Assembly (NCBI GenBank): GCA_965216915.1
Contig: CBDCGS010000011.1
Span: 1,116,001 to 1,180,000, forward strand
Length of the DNA stretch: 64,000 nt
Direction: 5' to 3'
From: CBDCGS01 sp965216915
GTDB lineage: Bacteria > Pseudomonadota > Alphaproteobacteria > UBA828
A model generated the notes under the pieces. It was not told the DNA's origin. It saw only the letters and a program-made list of their open reading frames with translations, and did not search any database. The translations under genes and the position numbers were made by a program. Below are positions 39,528-49,207 of this stretch, in pieces; the first letter of the stretch is position 1, and each line of letters begins with the position of its first letter.

Positions 39528-40655
39528 ATGCAGCTGACCATCGAACGCTCTGCCCTTCTCGGCTCGCTCGCGCATGTGCAGAGCGTCGTCGAGCGGCGCA
39601 ACACCATCCCCATTCTGTCGAACGTCAAGCTCGACGCCGACGGCACCGACCAGGTGCGCTTGACCGCGACGGACATGGATCTGGCGATCGTCGAGGGCGC
39701 GCAAGCGAGCGTCGGCCAGGCGGGCGCGGTCACCACGCCGGCACACACGCTCTACGACATCGTGCGTAAGCTGCCGGAAGGCGCTCAGGTCGAGATTGCC
39801 CAAGACGGCGAGAGCGGGCAGTTGGTTGTGCGCGCGGGCCGGTCGCGGTTCAACCTGGCCTGCCTGCCGGTCGAGGATTTTCCGGTCATGACCGAGGGCG
39901 AGCTGCCGCTCGTGTTCTCGCTTCCAGCGACCGACATGCGTCGCCTCATCGATAAGACCCGTTTCGCCATCTCGACCGAGGAAACGCGGTACTATCTCAA
40001 CGGCATCTACCTTCACCCGAAGACGGGGGAAGAAGCGGAGGGAGCCCGCTTGCGCGCCGTGGCCACCGACGGGCACCGCCTCGCCCAGGCCGATGTGGCT
40101 CTGCCTGAAGGCGCGGAGAGCATGGCTGGCGTCATCGTGCCGCGAAAGGCAATCGCCGAGTTGAGGAAGCTGATCGATGATTCCGACGGTTCGGTCGAAG
40201 TTGCGCTCTCGGAGAGCAAGATCCGGTTTACCGTCGGCGACGCCACGCTGACCTCGAAACTGATCGACGGATCCTTCCCGGATTACGAGCGGGTCATCCC
40301 GCAAGACAACCAGAAGGTCCTGGCGATCGACAACAAGCTATTCGCGACAGCCGTCGACCGGGTGTCGACCATCTCGACGGAGAAATCGCGCGCCATCAAG
40401 CTGAGTGTCGATCAGGGCCATGTCACGCTCACCGCGACCAGTCCGGATGCCGGAACGGCGACCGAGGAACTCGATGCCACCTACGAGGCCGACCCTCTCG
40501 AGGTCGGTTTCAACGCCCGTTATGTGCTCGACGTCTCGGGGCAGGTTGAGAGCGAGGCGATCGAGTTTCGCTTCGCCGATGCGGCTTCGCCGACGTTGGT
40601 GAGCGATTCGGGCGATGCGAGTGCGCTTTACGTCATCATGCCGATGCGCGTGTGA
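39528..40655 (+). CDS. dnaN: DNA polymerase III beta subunit (sliding clamp)
   Basis: The ring-shaped clamp that tethers DNA polymerase III. The 375-residue protein has three clamp domains; MQLTIERSALLGSLAHVQSVVERRNTIPILSNV is the classic N-terminus and fixes the start at 39528. The C-terminus ALYVIMPMRV is also standard. Upstream in-frame codons from 39450 would add 26 charged residues and are rejected. Its last codon overlaps the recF start. Confidence 0.96.
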   Translation: MQLTIERSALLGSLAHVQSVVERRNTIPILSNVKLDADGTDQVRLTATDMDLAIVEGAQASVGQAGAVTTPAHTLYDIVRKLPEGAQVEIAQDGESGQLVVRAGRSRFNLACLPVEDFPVMTEGELPLVFSLPATDMRRLIDKTRFAISTEETRYYLNGIYLHPKTGEEAEGARLRAVATDGHRLAQADVALPEGAESMAGVIVPRKAIAELRKLIDDSDGSVEVALSESKIRFTVGDATLTSKLIDGSFPDYERVIPQDNQKVLAIDNKLFATAVDRVSTISTEKSRAIKLSVDQGHVTLTATSPDAGTATEELDATYEADPLEVGFNARYVLDVSGQVESEAIEFRFADAASPTLVSDSGDASALYVIMPMRV

Positions 40656-41854
40656 TTGCACCCTCTCCATCAGTGACGAATGCCATGGCCGCCGGTGATC
40701 GTCCTGCCGGTCCGGTGTTGCGCCGTGTCGGGCTCAGCGATTTTCGCAATTACGCCACGCTTCGGCTCCCCCTTGACGGCCGGACGGTCGTGCTCACCGG
40801 TCCAAACGGCGCCGGGAAAACCAATCTGCTCGAGGCTATGTCGTATCTTGGTCCAGGCCGTGGCTTGCGCGGCGCGCGCTTGGGCGATATTGCACGCCGC
40901 GAGCCGGGCGAGATGCACGACCGTCCCGCGCGCCCGTGGGCGGTGTCGGGTGAGGTCGTCAGCCCCTTTGGGCCCGTCAAGCTTTCCTCCGGCTGGATGC
41001 CCGCCGAGGATGGGCAGGGGCGCGAACGGCGCGTCACCAAAGTGGATGGCGAGGTTGTCTCCGGCCCGGCGGCGCTCGCCGAGCATGTCAGCATGGTCTG
41101 GCTCGTGCCGTCGATGGATCGGCTTTTCACCGGACCGTCCGGAGACCGTCGACGTTTTCTCGACCGCCTGGTGTACGCCATCGACCAGGGACATGCCGCG
41201 CGTGTGCAGCGCTACGACCACGGCCGGCGCGAGCGCATGCGCCTCCTCGGCGCCGGAACCACCGATGGATCGTGGCTCGGCGCGCTGGAGCGGGGCATGG
41301 CGGAGCAGGCGGTCGCGATTGCCGCTGCCCGTCTCGAATTCGCCGAGCGCCTTGCGCCCATTCTTTCCAGAGGGATGACGCCGTTTCCCCAGGCGAGGAT
41401 GGCTGTGGACGGGCTCGTCGAGCGATGGCTCGCGGCCGGTCCGGCGCTTGACGCCGAAGAGCGCTATCGCGAGCATCTTGCTGGCGCCCGAACGCGCGAT
41501 GCCGAGGCCGGCACCAGCGACGGGCCGCATCGCGGCGACCTCACGGTATGGCTTGAGACCAAGCAGGCGCCTGCGGCGCAGTGCTCGACCGGCGAGCAGA
41601 AGGCGCTTCTGATCGCGATTGTGCTCGCGCATGCTCAGTTGTTGGCCGGGTATCGCGGGTTTGCGCCCGTTCTCCTGCTCGATGAGATCGCGGCCCATCT
41701 CGACGATGCGCGGCGCGAAGCCCTGTTCGACATGATCTTGACGCTCGACGCGCAAGCCTGGTTCTCAGGAACCGAGGCCCGCACCTTTGCGGCGTTGCGT
41801 CCTCACGCCCAGTTCTTTGCGGTCCGGGCGGGATCGGTCGTTGAGGAGGATTGA
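40652..41854 (+). CDS. recF: DNA replication and repair protein RecF
   Basis: An SMC-like ATPase that loads RecA at gaps, with RecO and RecR. The 400-residue protein has Walker A GPNGAGKT at 50-57, the ABC signature STGEQKALLIAI and Walker B LLLDEIAAHLD. The GTG at 40652 overlaps the dnaN stop; ATG at 40685 is an alternative start giving MAAGDRPAGPVLRRV. The dnaN-recF-gyrB cluster is coupled by overlap and short spacing. Confidence 0.94.
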   Translation: MIAPSPSVTNAMAAGDRPAGPVLRRVGLSDFRNYATLRLPLDGRTVVLTGPNGAGKTNLLEAMSYLGPGRGLRGARLGDIARREPGEMHDRPARPWAVSGEVVSPFGPVKLSSGWMPAEDGQGRERRVTKVDGEVVSGPAALAEHVSMVWLVPSMDRLFTGPSGDRRRFLDRLVYAIDQGHAARVQRYDHGRRERMRLLGAGTTDGSWLGALERGMAEQAVAIAAARLEFAERLAPILSRGMTPFPQARMAVDGLVERWLAAGPALDAEERYREHLAGARTRDAEAGTSDGPHRGDLTVWLETKQAPAAQCSTGEQKALLIAIVLAHAQLLAGYRGFAPVLLLDEIAAHLDDARREALFDMILTLDAQAWFSGTEARTFAALRPHAQFFAVRAGSVVEED

Positions 41855-41855
41855 T

Positions 41856-44321
41856 GTGACGGACCCGGCTGCCGAGCCTGCCACCACGAACGGACCAGCG
41901 AACGCCGAGGCCGACGCCTACGGTGCCGGCTCGATCAAGGTGCTGCGCGGCCTCGATGCCGTGCGCAAGCGCCCGGGCATGTATATCGGTGACACCGATG
42001 ACGGCTCCGGGCTGCATCGGATGATCTACGAGGTCGTCGACAACGCCGTCGACGAGGCGCTCGCCGGTTTTTGCGACCGCGTGGACGTGGTGCTCAACGC
42101 CGACGGATCGGCATCGATCAGCGACAACGGCCGCGGCGTGCCCACCGGGATTCATGATGAGGAGGGCGTGTCCGCCGCCGAGGTCATCATGACCAAGCTT
42201 CACGCGGGCGGAAAGTTCGACCAGAACACCTACAAGGTGTCGGGCGGCCTGCACGGTGTCGGTGTGTCGGTCGTCAACGCATTGTCCGAGTGGCTCGCGC
42301 TCCACATCTGGCGTGATGGCGATGAGCATGCGATGCGCTTCGTCGCCGGCGAGCCGGAAGCGCCGCTCGCGCGCGTGGGCTCGGCGGGCGAGCGCACCGG
42401 GACGCAGGTCGTGTTTCTCCCCTCCACGGGAATCTTCTCGCGCACCGAGTTTGATTTCGACACGCTCGAGCACCGCTTGCGTGAGCTCGCCTTTCTGAAC
42501 GCCGGGCTGACGATCGTGCTACGCGATGAGCGGGCGGCGCAGCCGCGCGAGACCGAGCTGCACTATGCCGGCGGTATCGAGGCATTCGTTGGCTTTCTCG
42601 ACCGGGCGAAGCAGTCGCTGCTCGGTGAGGCGATCACGTTCCGCGACGACAAGGACGGGATCGTCGTCGACATCGCGATGCAATGGAACGACAGCTATCA
42701 CGAGACCGTTCTGTGCTTCACGAACAACATTCGCCAAGCTGATGGCGGCACGCACCTGGCAGGCTTTCGCGCCGCGTTGACGCGCTCGATCAACGGCTAT
42801 GCGACGAGCGCGGGCATCGCGAAGCGGGAAAAGGTCACCATCACGGGCGATGATGCGCGCGAAGGCCTCACCTGCATCCTCTCGGTCAAGGTGCCAGACC
42901 CCAAGTTCTCGTCGCAGACCAAGGAGAAGCTGGTGAGTTCGGAGGTCCGCCCAGCGGTCGAGAGCGTGGTCGCTGAGCGGCTCGGCCAATGGTTCGAGGA
43001 GCATCCGGGCGAGGCGCGGAGCGTCATCGCGAAGGTGGTCGAGGCGGCGGCGGCGCGCGAGGCGGCGCGGCGGGCCCGCGATCTCACGCGGCGCAAGAGC
43101 GCGCTCGAAATCACCAGCCTTCCGGGCAAGCTAGCCGATTGTCAGGAGCGCGACCCGAAACGGTGCGAGCTCTTCCTTGTCGAGGGCGATTCGGCGGGCG
43201 GTTCGGCAAAGCAGGCGCGCGACCGCCGTTACCAAGCGGTCCTGCCGCTTCGCGGCAAGATCCTCAATGTCGAGCGCGCGCGTCTCGACAAGATGCTGAG
43301 CTCCGCTGAGATCGGCACGATCATCACCGCGCTCGGCACGGGAATCGGCTCGGAGGATTTCGATCTCGCCAAGCTTCGCTACGACAAGATCATCATCATG
43401 ACGGACGCGGATGTCGACGGCTCCCACATTCGCACGCTCATCCTCACCTTCTTCTACCGCAACATGGAGCCGCTGATCCGCGACGGGCATCTCTACATCG
43501 CCCAGCCCCCGCTTTACCGCGTGAAGCGCGGCGCGAGCGAACAATACCTCAAGGACGACCAGGAGCTTGAGGATCACCTGATCGATGCGGGCCTCGAGGA
43601 GGCGGTGCTCACGGTCCACGCCGGTGAGGACCGTGCCGGGGCCGACTTGCGCGGGCTGGTGGATGCGGCGCGCGAGATCGATGGGCTCGTCAAGGCGCTG
43701 ACCCGGCGGGTCGACCGGCGCGTGGTCGAGCAGGCGGCCATCGCCGGCGCGCTCAGTCAAACGATCTTGGAAGATCCCGCTGCCGCCGGGCAAGCGGCCG
43801 AATACATCGCGGCGCGCCTCGATCGGCTCTCGCCCGAGACGGAACGCGGCTGGTCGGGGGCGGCGGGTGCAACGTCGAGCGGGCGCTCGTTCCTGTTTGC
43901 GCGGACACTCCGGGGCGTCACCGAGTCCCACCGTATCGATCATGTTCTGATCACCACGCCCGAGGCGCGGCGACTAGATACGTTCGCGGGCCACCTGCAG
44001 GAGGTTTACGGCCATCCGGCGACCTTGCGCCGCAAGGATGCCGAGACCGAGGTGATCTCGCCGAGCGCGCTGCTCGATGCCGTCTACGCGGCCGGGCGCA
44101 GGGGCCTCTCCATCCAGCGCTACAAAGGCCTGGGCGAAATGAATCCCGAACAACTTTGGGAAACCACGCTCGACCCGAATGTGCGCACCCTCCGGCGCGT
44201 CGAGATCAAGGATGCGCAGGAAGCCGAGGAGATCTTCTCGACCTTGATGGGCGAAGTCGTCGAGCCGCGGCGCGAGTTCATTCAGCAGAACGCTCTCAAG
44301 GTCGTGAATCTGGACGTGTGA
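41856..44321 (+). CDS. gyrB: DNA gyrase subunit B
   Basis: The ATPase subunit of gyrase. The 821-residue protein has the GHKL ATP-binding site (EVVDNAVDEALAGF near residue 65, GRGVPTG), the transducer domain, and the Toprim domain with EGDSAGGSAKQARDRRYQAVLPLRGKILNVE near residue 440 and DADVDGSHIRTL. The GTG at 41856 follows the recF stop by one base, with GAGGAGGA five bases before it; it gives VTDPAAEPA. Length and domain set are normal for the group. Confidence 0.96.
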   Translation: MTDPAAEPATTNGPANAEADAYGAGSIKVLRGLDAVRKRPGMYIGDTDDGSGLHRMIYEVVDNAVDEALAGFCDRVDVVLNADGSASISDNGRGVPTGIHDEEGVSAAEVIMTKLHAGGKFDQNTYKVSGGLHGVGVSVVNALSEWLALHIWRDGDEHAMRFVAGEPEAPLARVGSAGERTGTQVVFLPSTGIFSRTEFDFDTLEHRLRELAFLNAGLTIVLRDERAAQPRETELHYAGGIEAFVGFLDRAKQSLLGEAITFRDDKDGIVVDIAMQWNDSYHETVLCFTNNIRQADGGTHLAGFRAALTRSINGYATSAGIAKREKVTITGDDAREGLTCILSVKVPDPKFSSQTKEKLVSSEVRPAVESVVAERLGQWFEEHPGEARSVIAKVVEAAAAREAARRARDLTRRKSALEITSLPGKLADCQERDPKRCELFLVEGDSAGGSAKQARDRRYQAVLPLRGKILNVERARLDKMLSSAEIGTIITALGTGIGSEDFDLAKLRYDKIIIMTDADVDGSHIRTLILTFFYRNMEPLIRDGHLYIAQPPLYRVKRGASEQYLKDDQELEDHLIDAGLEEAVLTVHAGEDRAGADLRGLVDAAREIDGLVKALTRRVDRRVVEQAAIAGALSQTILEDPAAAGQAAEYIAARLDRLSPETERGWSGAAGATSSGRSFLFARTLRGVTESHRIDHVLITTPEARRLDTFAGHLQEVYGHPATLRRKDAETEVISPSALLDAVYAAGRRGLSIQRYKGLGEMNPEQLWETTLDPNVRTLRRVEIKDAQEAEEIFSTLMGEVVEPRREFIQQNALKVVNLDV

Positions 44322-44339
44322 TCGGCCGCCGATCCACGG

Positions 44340-46337
44340 ATGGCTAAGCGCCGGAAGACGCCACAAAAGACGCCCAAGCGGCGCAGCGCGCGGCGCCCGG
44401 CTTCGGGTCGTGCGCGCAAGCCGACACGCCGCAAGGCGGCACCGCGAAAACAGACGCAAGCGACAAAGCGGCGGCGCAGGTGGCGCATTGCCAAATGGAG
44501 CCTGGTCGTCGGGCTCTGGCTCGTGCTGATCGTCGCAGGCTTCTTCGCCTACTTCGCGCACGACCTGCCATCGACCGACCATCTCGCAGGCCCAACGACC
44601 CCGATGTCGGTCAGCGTGCTTGCGGTCGATGGCTCCACGATCGCGACCTATGGCGAGAGCTGGGGCGCCTACGTTCCGCTCGCCGACATGGCGCCCGTGT
44701 TGCCGCAGGCAGTGCTCGCGATCGAGGACCGGCGGTTCTTCGAACATGGTGGGGTCGACGCGATTTCCGTCCTGCGGGCCGCCTGGCGCAATCTGACCGC
44801 GGGCGCGGTCGTCGAGGGCGGCAGCACGATCAGCCAGCAAGTCGCGAAGCTCGTGTTCCTCACACCCGAGCGCAGCGTTAAGCGGAAGATCCAAGAGGCC
44901 ATGCTTGCGTTTTGGCTGGAGCGCAAGTTCTCGAAGGAGCAGATTCTCTCGATCTACCTCAACCGGGCCTATTTCGGCGCCGGCGCCTATGGCGTCGAGG
45001 CCGCTGCACGGCGCTATTTCGGACGGTCCGCCGGCACGGTCAGCCTGCCGCAGGCCGCGATGATCGCGGGCCTTCTCAAGGCGCCCTCCCGGCTTAGCCC
45101 GGCCCATGATCGGGCGGCGGCGACCGCGCGCGCCAATGTGGTTCTCGGCGCCATGGTCGACGCCGGTTTCTTGAGTGCCGCGGACGCGAACGACGCGCGG
45201 GCCCGACCTGCGCAGCTCGATATGGCGCCGCGCGCCGGCCAATCCGCGCGCTATTTCGCCGATTGGGTGCTGGAGCAGGTGCCGGGCTATGTGGGGCGCG
45301 ACCATGGGGCGCTTCTCGTTCACACGACGCTCGACCCGCGTTTGCAGCGCACGGCCCAGGCAGAGGTTGAGAGCATGCTGAGCACCGTCGGCCGCGAGCG
45401 GCGGATCGGCCAGGCGGCATTGGTGGCGCTCTCTCCGGACGGCGCGGTACGAGCGATGGTGGGAGGGCGGAGCTACCGCGAAAGCCAATTCAATCGTGCG
45501 ACGCAAGCGCGTCGGCAGCCCGGATCGGCCTTCAAGCCCTTCGTCTATCTCGCGGCATTGAACGCGGGGTTTCGCGTGAGCGAGACCATCGAAGACGCGC
45601 CGCTCACGATCGGCGGGTGGTCACCGCGCAATCACGACGGGCGCTACCGCGGCAGCATTACCCTGCGTGAGTCTTTCGCCGAGTCGGTCAACACCGTCGC
45701 GGTGCGAATCGCAACTCGCGTCGGCATTGGTGATGTCGTGAGCACCGCGCGCCGCCTCGGGATTGAAAGCGCGCTGCCGGACGACGCCAGCCTCGCGCTC
45801 GGCACCGGCGGGGTTTCGTTAATGGAGCTGACCGGCGCCTACACTGTGTTTGCAAACGGGGGCACCCGTGTTCTGCCGCACGCGATCGTCGAAGTCCGCA
45901 ACCGCTCGGGCGAGGTGCTCTACCGGCGCGACGGGTCGGGACTCGGCGCGGCGATCGATCAGCCCGTCTTGGCGGCGATGCACGAGATGTTCGCGGCGAC
46001 GGTGCACGCCGGCACGGGGCGCGCCGCCAACCTGCCGCAGGCGCTCGGCCAGGCGTACGGCAAGACCGGGACCAGCCAAGATTTCCGCGACGCCTGGTTC
46101 GTCGGCTGGGCCGATCGATTGGTGACGGGCGTTTGGCTCGGCAATGACGACAGTTCGCCGATGGATGAGGTCACGGGCGGCGGTCCGCCCGCCGCGCTCT
46201 GGCGCCGCTTCATGATCGAGGCCCTGGGCGGCTCAGTCGGCGCGATCGATCACATGCACGAACGAGCCCATCACCTGGCCAGAGCGGAGGCCGGCGGGCC
46301 CGATCGCTTCGCCGGCGCTATCACGGCACGTGAATAG
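44340..46337 (+). CDS. Class A penicillin-binding protein (PBP1-type)
   Basis: A bifunctional peptidoglycan synthase of 665 residues. A very basic, Lys/Arg-rich N-terminus (1-50) precedes one membrane segment (about 54-75). The glycosyltransferase-51 domain has EDRRFFEHGG (near 131) and GGSTISQQVAK. The transpeptidase domain has the SxxK box in GSAFKPF (near 395), SVN (near 449) and KTGTS (near 575). The last ~35 residues lie antisense to the end of cobB: the two genes converge and overlap by 105 bases. It follows gyrB by 18 bases. Confidence 0.92.
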   Translation: MAKRRKTPQKTPKRRSARRPASGRARKPTRRKAAPRKQTQATKRRRRWRIAKWSLVVGLWLVLIVAGFFAYFAHDLPSTDHLAGPTTPMSVSVLAVDGSTIATYGESWGAYVPLADMAPVLPQAVLAIEDRRFFEHGGVDAISVLRAAWRNLTAGAVVEGGSTISQQVAKLVFLTPERSVKRKIQEAMLAFWLERKFSKEQILSIYLNRAYFGAGAYGVEAAARRYFGRSAGTVSLPQAAMIAGLLKAPSRLSPAHDRAAATARANVVLGAMVDAGFLSAADANDARARPAQLDMAPRAGQSARYFADWVLEQVPGYVGRDHGALLVHTTLDPRLQRTAQAEVESMLSTVGRERRIGQAALVALSPDGAVRAMVGGRSYRESQFNRATQARRQPGSAFKPFVYLAALNAGFRVSETIEDAPLTIGGWSPRNHDGRYRGSITLRESFAESVNTVAVRIATRVGIGDVVSTARRLGIESALPDDASLALGTGGVSLMELTGAYTVFANGGTRVLPHAIVEVRNRSGEVLYRRDGSGLGAAIDQPVLAAMHEMFAATVHAGTGRAANLPQALGQAYGKTGTSQDFRDAWFVGWADRLVTGVWLGNDDSSPMDEVTGGGPPAALWRRFMIEALGGSVGAIDHMHERAHHLARAEAGGPDRFAGAITARE

Positions 46338-47570
46338 CGCCGCATCACCCTCCTCGGCCACCACGCGGCAATAGTGAAATTCATGCCCTCGGTAGGCTGT
46401 GCCGCGCGGGCCGAGCGGGCTCGCGTCGATGGTGCGTGCCATGCGATGGCCTAGCGTGAGTGCCGGGTCGGCGAAGCTCGTCTCGAGCGGCAAGAGGCCG
46501 GCCATCGCGTGGTGTGCGCCATCGGTATCCACGAGGCCGCGGCCCAGCACCATGTAGCCGCCGCATTCGCCGTAGACCGTCGCGCCGCGGCGCGCCGCAT
46601 CCTGCAGCCCGCTCATAAACTTATGGTTCGTGGCCAAGCGACCCGCGTGCAGCTCGGGATAGCCTCCCGGCAGATAGACGGCTGTCGCAGCGGTGCTCGG
46701 CGCTTCGTCGGCAAGGGGCGAGAAAAACGAGAGCGCGGCGCCGGCGCTTTGCCAGTCCGAGAGGAGCGCGGGATAGCAAAACCCGAAGGCGTCGTCGCGC
46801 GCGATCGCGACGTGTGAGCCGAGGGGCGTGATGGCCTCGCCAGTTGCGCCCGCTGCCTCGAGGCGCGTCGGCCGGGCGGCATGGAGCAGCGCGTCGATGT
46901 CGACGGCGGGTTCGACTGCGGCGGCGGCTCCATCGAGCCAGGCTGCGAGGGCTGCCGGCGGGGCTTCGGTTGCCTGGATGAGACCGAGATGACGCGCCGG
47001 CCGTGCGAGCGCCGGGTCGCGGAAAACGGCACCGAGGACGGGAATTCGCGCAGCGTCGAGCGCCATGCGCAGCAGGCGCTCATGCCGCGCGCTTGCGACA
47101 TGGTTGAGGATCACGCCGCAGACCTCGACATCGGCCCGGTGGTTTGCGAACCCTTCGGCGAGCGCCGCGACGGAGGCGCCTTGCCGCCGCGCGTCGATCG
47201 CGAGCACCACGGGCCAGCCATAGCGCGCGGCGATGTCGGCGGTCGCGCCGCGTCCATCGCCGGAGCCGTCGAACAGGCCCATCGCACCCTCGCCGACGAT
47301 CAATTCTGTTCGGTTCGCGAGGTGCGCAACACGCCGGTCGAGTGTCGCCGAGCGCATCGCCCAGGCATCGAGGTTGATGCAGGGTGCGCCGAGCGCGGCG
47401 GCGTGGAAGCCCGGGTCGATATAATCGGGCCCCGTCTTGAAGGCGCCGATGGCCATGCCACGCGATCTCAGGTGACGGAGCAAGGCGGCGGTCAGAACGG
47501 TCTTGCCGTGGCCCGATGCCGGCGCCGCGATGATCAGGCCCTTGGCGGGCTGGGGCGGCGTCGGTGTCAT
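46233..47570 (-). CDS. cobB: Cobyrinic acid a,c-diamide synthase (CobB/CbiA)
   Basis: Amidates the a and c side chains of (hydrogeno)cobyrinic acid with glutamine and ATP. The 445-residue protein has the N-terminal dethiobiotin-synthetase-like domain (SGHGKTVLTAALLRHLRSRG, near 18-37; KTGPDYIDPGFH) and a C-terminal glutamine amidotransferase domain with the nucleophile region YGECGGYMVLG (near 335). The end GSFVHVIDRAD is complete. It is the last gene of the minus-strand cobA-sco-cobB group and overlaps the PBP gene tail to tail. Confidence 0.93.
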   Translation of the reverse strand: MTPTPPQPAKGLIIAAPASGHGKTVLTAALLRHLRSRGMAIGAFKTGPDYIDPGFHAAALGAPCINLDAWAMRSATLDRRVAHLANRTELIVGEGAMGLFDGSGDGRGATADIAARYGWPVVLAIDARRQGASVAALAEGFANHRADVEVCGVILNHVASARHERLLRMALDAARIPVLGAVFRDPALARPARHLGLIQATEAPPAALAAWLDGAAAAVEPAVDIDALLHAARPTRLEAAGATGEAITPLGSHVAIARDDAFGFCYPALLSDWQSAGAALSFFSPLADEAPSTAATAVYLPGGYPELHAGRLATNHKFMSGLQDAARRGATVYGECGGYMVLGRGLVDTDGAHHAMAGLLPLETSFADPALTLGHRMARTIDASPLGPRGTAYRGHEFHYCRVVAEEGDAALFTCRDSAGEAIGPAGLRSGQVMGSFVHVIDRAD

Positions 47571-47585
47571 GGAGCAGCGCGCCGC

Positions 47586-48224
47586 TCAGCCGTCGAGATG
47601 CCGTTCCAGCCCGAGAGCAAGACGGGTCGGGCCGATGTCCGGCGCGAAATAGTCCACAAGCGTGCCGTCGGGCCCCATGAAGTAGATCAACGCCGTGTGG
47701 TCGACGAGGTAGGCATCGTCACCCTCCGAGCGTTTGTGATGGCGATACTCGACGGCATAGCTCTTTAGCGCCGCGGCGACCTCGTCGGGCGTGCCTGTCA
47801 GGCCGAGCATGCGGTCGTGGAACTGCGGAACGTAGGTCGCGAGCCGCTCCACCGTGTCGCGCTCGGGATCGACGGTGACGAAAAGCGGCTGCACGCGCGT
47901 GGCCATGTCGCCGAGTTCGTCCATGGCTTGACCCATGACCGAGAGCGCCGTCCAGCACATGTCGGGACACCACGTATAGCCGAAATAGATCAGCGTATGG
48001 GTGCTCTCAAAATCCGCCGCGGACACGGCGCGACCGGTGTGATCGGTCAATGAGAAGTCGCTTTTGATGTCGTCGGTGCGCGCTGTCAGCCGCGTGATGT
48101 GCGCGTTGTCGAAATTGCCGAACAGCGATCCGTCATACTGGGAATAGATCAGGATCGCGCCGATCACCACGACCCACAGGAGCGGGTTGCGCCGGGCTCC
48201 GCTGAACGCACCGAGGTTTCGCAT
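47586..48224 (-). CDS. SCO1/SenC family copper chaperone
   Basis: A 212-residue membrane-anchored thioredoxin-fold protein. One N-terminal membrane segment (about 14-28) is followed by a periplasmic domain with the copper ligands C86 and C90 (CPDMC) and H176 (VDHTALIYF). Sco proteins deliver copper to the CuA site of cytochrome c oxidase or handle thiols. Its place between cobA and cobB is odd for function, but the spacing to cobB (15 bases) implies cotranscription. A direct role in B12 synthesis is not implied. Confidence 0.88.
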   Translation of the reverse strand: MRNLGAFSGARRNPLLWVVVIGAILIYSQYDGSLFGNFDNAHITRLTARTDDIKSDFSLTDHTGRAVSAADFESTHTLIYFGYTWCPDMCWTALSVMGQAMDELGDMATRVQPLFVTVDPERDTVERLATYVPQFHDRMLGLTGTPDEVAAALKSYAVEYRHHKRSEGDDAYLVDHTALIYFMGPDGTLVDYFAPDIGPTRLALGLERHLDG

Positions 48225-48302
48225 CCCTTGCCACTCTGCCCCTAGTCCGAAGCTGCCGAGATTATCGCTGCCGCTCGCTTGGCTGCAAGCGGGCGTGCGG
48301 GT

Positions 48303-49163
48303 TTAGCCGGCCTCGCGTTGCCAGTGCCGGGCGAGCCGTGCGGCCGCCTCGGCGCGCGCGGCCAATGACGCATCGGGGTCGAGCGCGCCCCGCAGGCTCA
48401 CCACATCCCCGACGACCACGATGCAGGGCGCTTCGATCTCGGCCGATCTCGCATCGCGCGCCGCCGCGCCGAGTGTCGTTTCCAGCACGCGTTGGGCCGC
48501 CGTGGTGGCGCGACTGATCAGCGCGACCGGGGTGTTGCGCGCCAGGCCGTTGCCGATCAGATGGCCCGCGATGGTCTCGAGGTGCCGCAGCGCCATGTAG
48601 AGCACCAAGACCGGCGCGCCGCGGCCAATCGCTGCCCAGTCGATGCCCTCCGGCACATTGCCACCCGCCTCGTGGCCCGTGAGCAGCGTGACGGCCGAGT
48701 TGGCGGTGCGGTGCGTGAAGGGGATGCCCGCCGCCGCCATGCCGGCGACCGCGGCCGTCACACCGGGCACCAAGCGAAACGGAATCCGGGCTGCGGCGAG
48801 GGCCAGCGCCTCCTCGCCGCCCCGCCCGAACACGAACGGATCGCCCCCCTTCAGGCGCAAAACACGAAGATCTTGGCGCGCCAGCTCGATCAACCGGCTC
48901 GTGATGTCGGGCTGCCGGGCCGAGGGTTTGCCGCCCCGCTTGCCGGCAAATTCGAGCACCGCGCCGGGCCGAGCGAGCGCGAGGATCTCCGGCGTGACAA
49001 GCGCGTCGTAAATCACCGCATCGGCATGGGCAAGCGCGTGGCCGGCATAGAGCGTGAGCAAGCCGGGATCGCCGGGCCCCGCGCCGACCAGCCAGACCGA
49101 GCCCGGCTCGAACGGGGCGAGATCCGGTGGCACGATGGCCTCAGATGGGTTTGGGTCCTTCAT
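48303..49163 (-). CDS. cobA: Uroporphyrinogen-III C-methyltransferase
   Basis: Methylates uroporphyrinogen III at C2 and C7 to give precorrin-2, the entry step into cobalamin and siroheme. The 286-residue protein shows VWLVGAGPGDPGLLTLYAGHALA (near 23-45), RLKGGDPFVFGRGGEEA and PGVTAAVAGMAAAGIPFTHR. There is no siroheme synthase (CysG) extension. The ATG at 49163 begins MKDPNPSE; earlier frames are rejected because they cover the cbiD promoter. It is divergent from cbiD over 44 bases. Confidence 0.94.
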   Translation of the reverse strand: MKDPNPSEAIVPPDLAPFEPGSVWLVGAGPGDPGLLTLYAGHALAHADAVIYDALVTPEILALARPGAVLEFAGKRGGKPSARQPDITSRLIELARQDLRVLRLKGGDPFVFGRGGEEALALAAARIPFRLVPGVTAAVAGMAAAGIPFTHRTANSAVTLLTGHEAGGNVPEGIDWAAIGRGAPVLVLYMALRHLETIAGHLIGNGLARNTPVALISRATTAAQRVLETTLGAAARDARSAEIEAPCIVVVGDVVSLRGALDPDASLAARAEAAARLARHWQREAG

Positions 49164-49172
49164 GGCGCGGAG

Positions 49173-49201
49173 TCTACACCGTGGCGCCCCTGGGTTATAA
49201 C
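49173..49201 (+). promoter_or_regulatory. Candidate promoter of cbiD
   Basis: TCTACA (49173-49178) and TATAAC (49196-49201) are spaced by 17 bases. The predicted start point falls on or beside the ATG at 49208, and no ribosome binding site is visible, so the cbiD mRNA may be leaderless. Confidence 0.5.
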
Positions 49202-49207
49202 GCGCGA

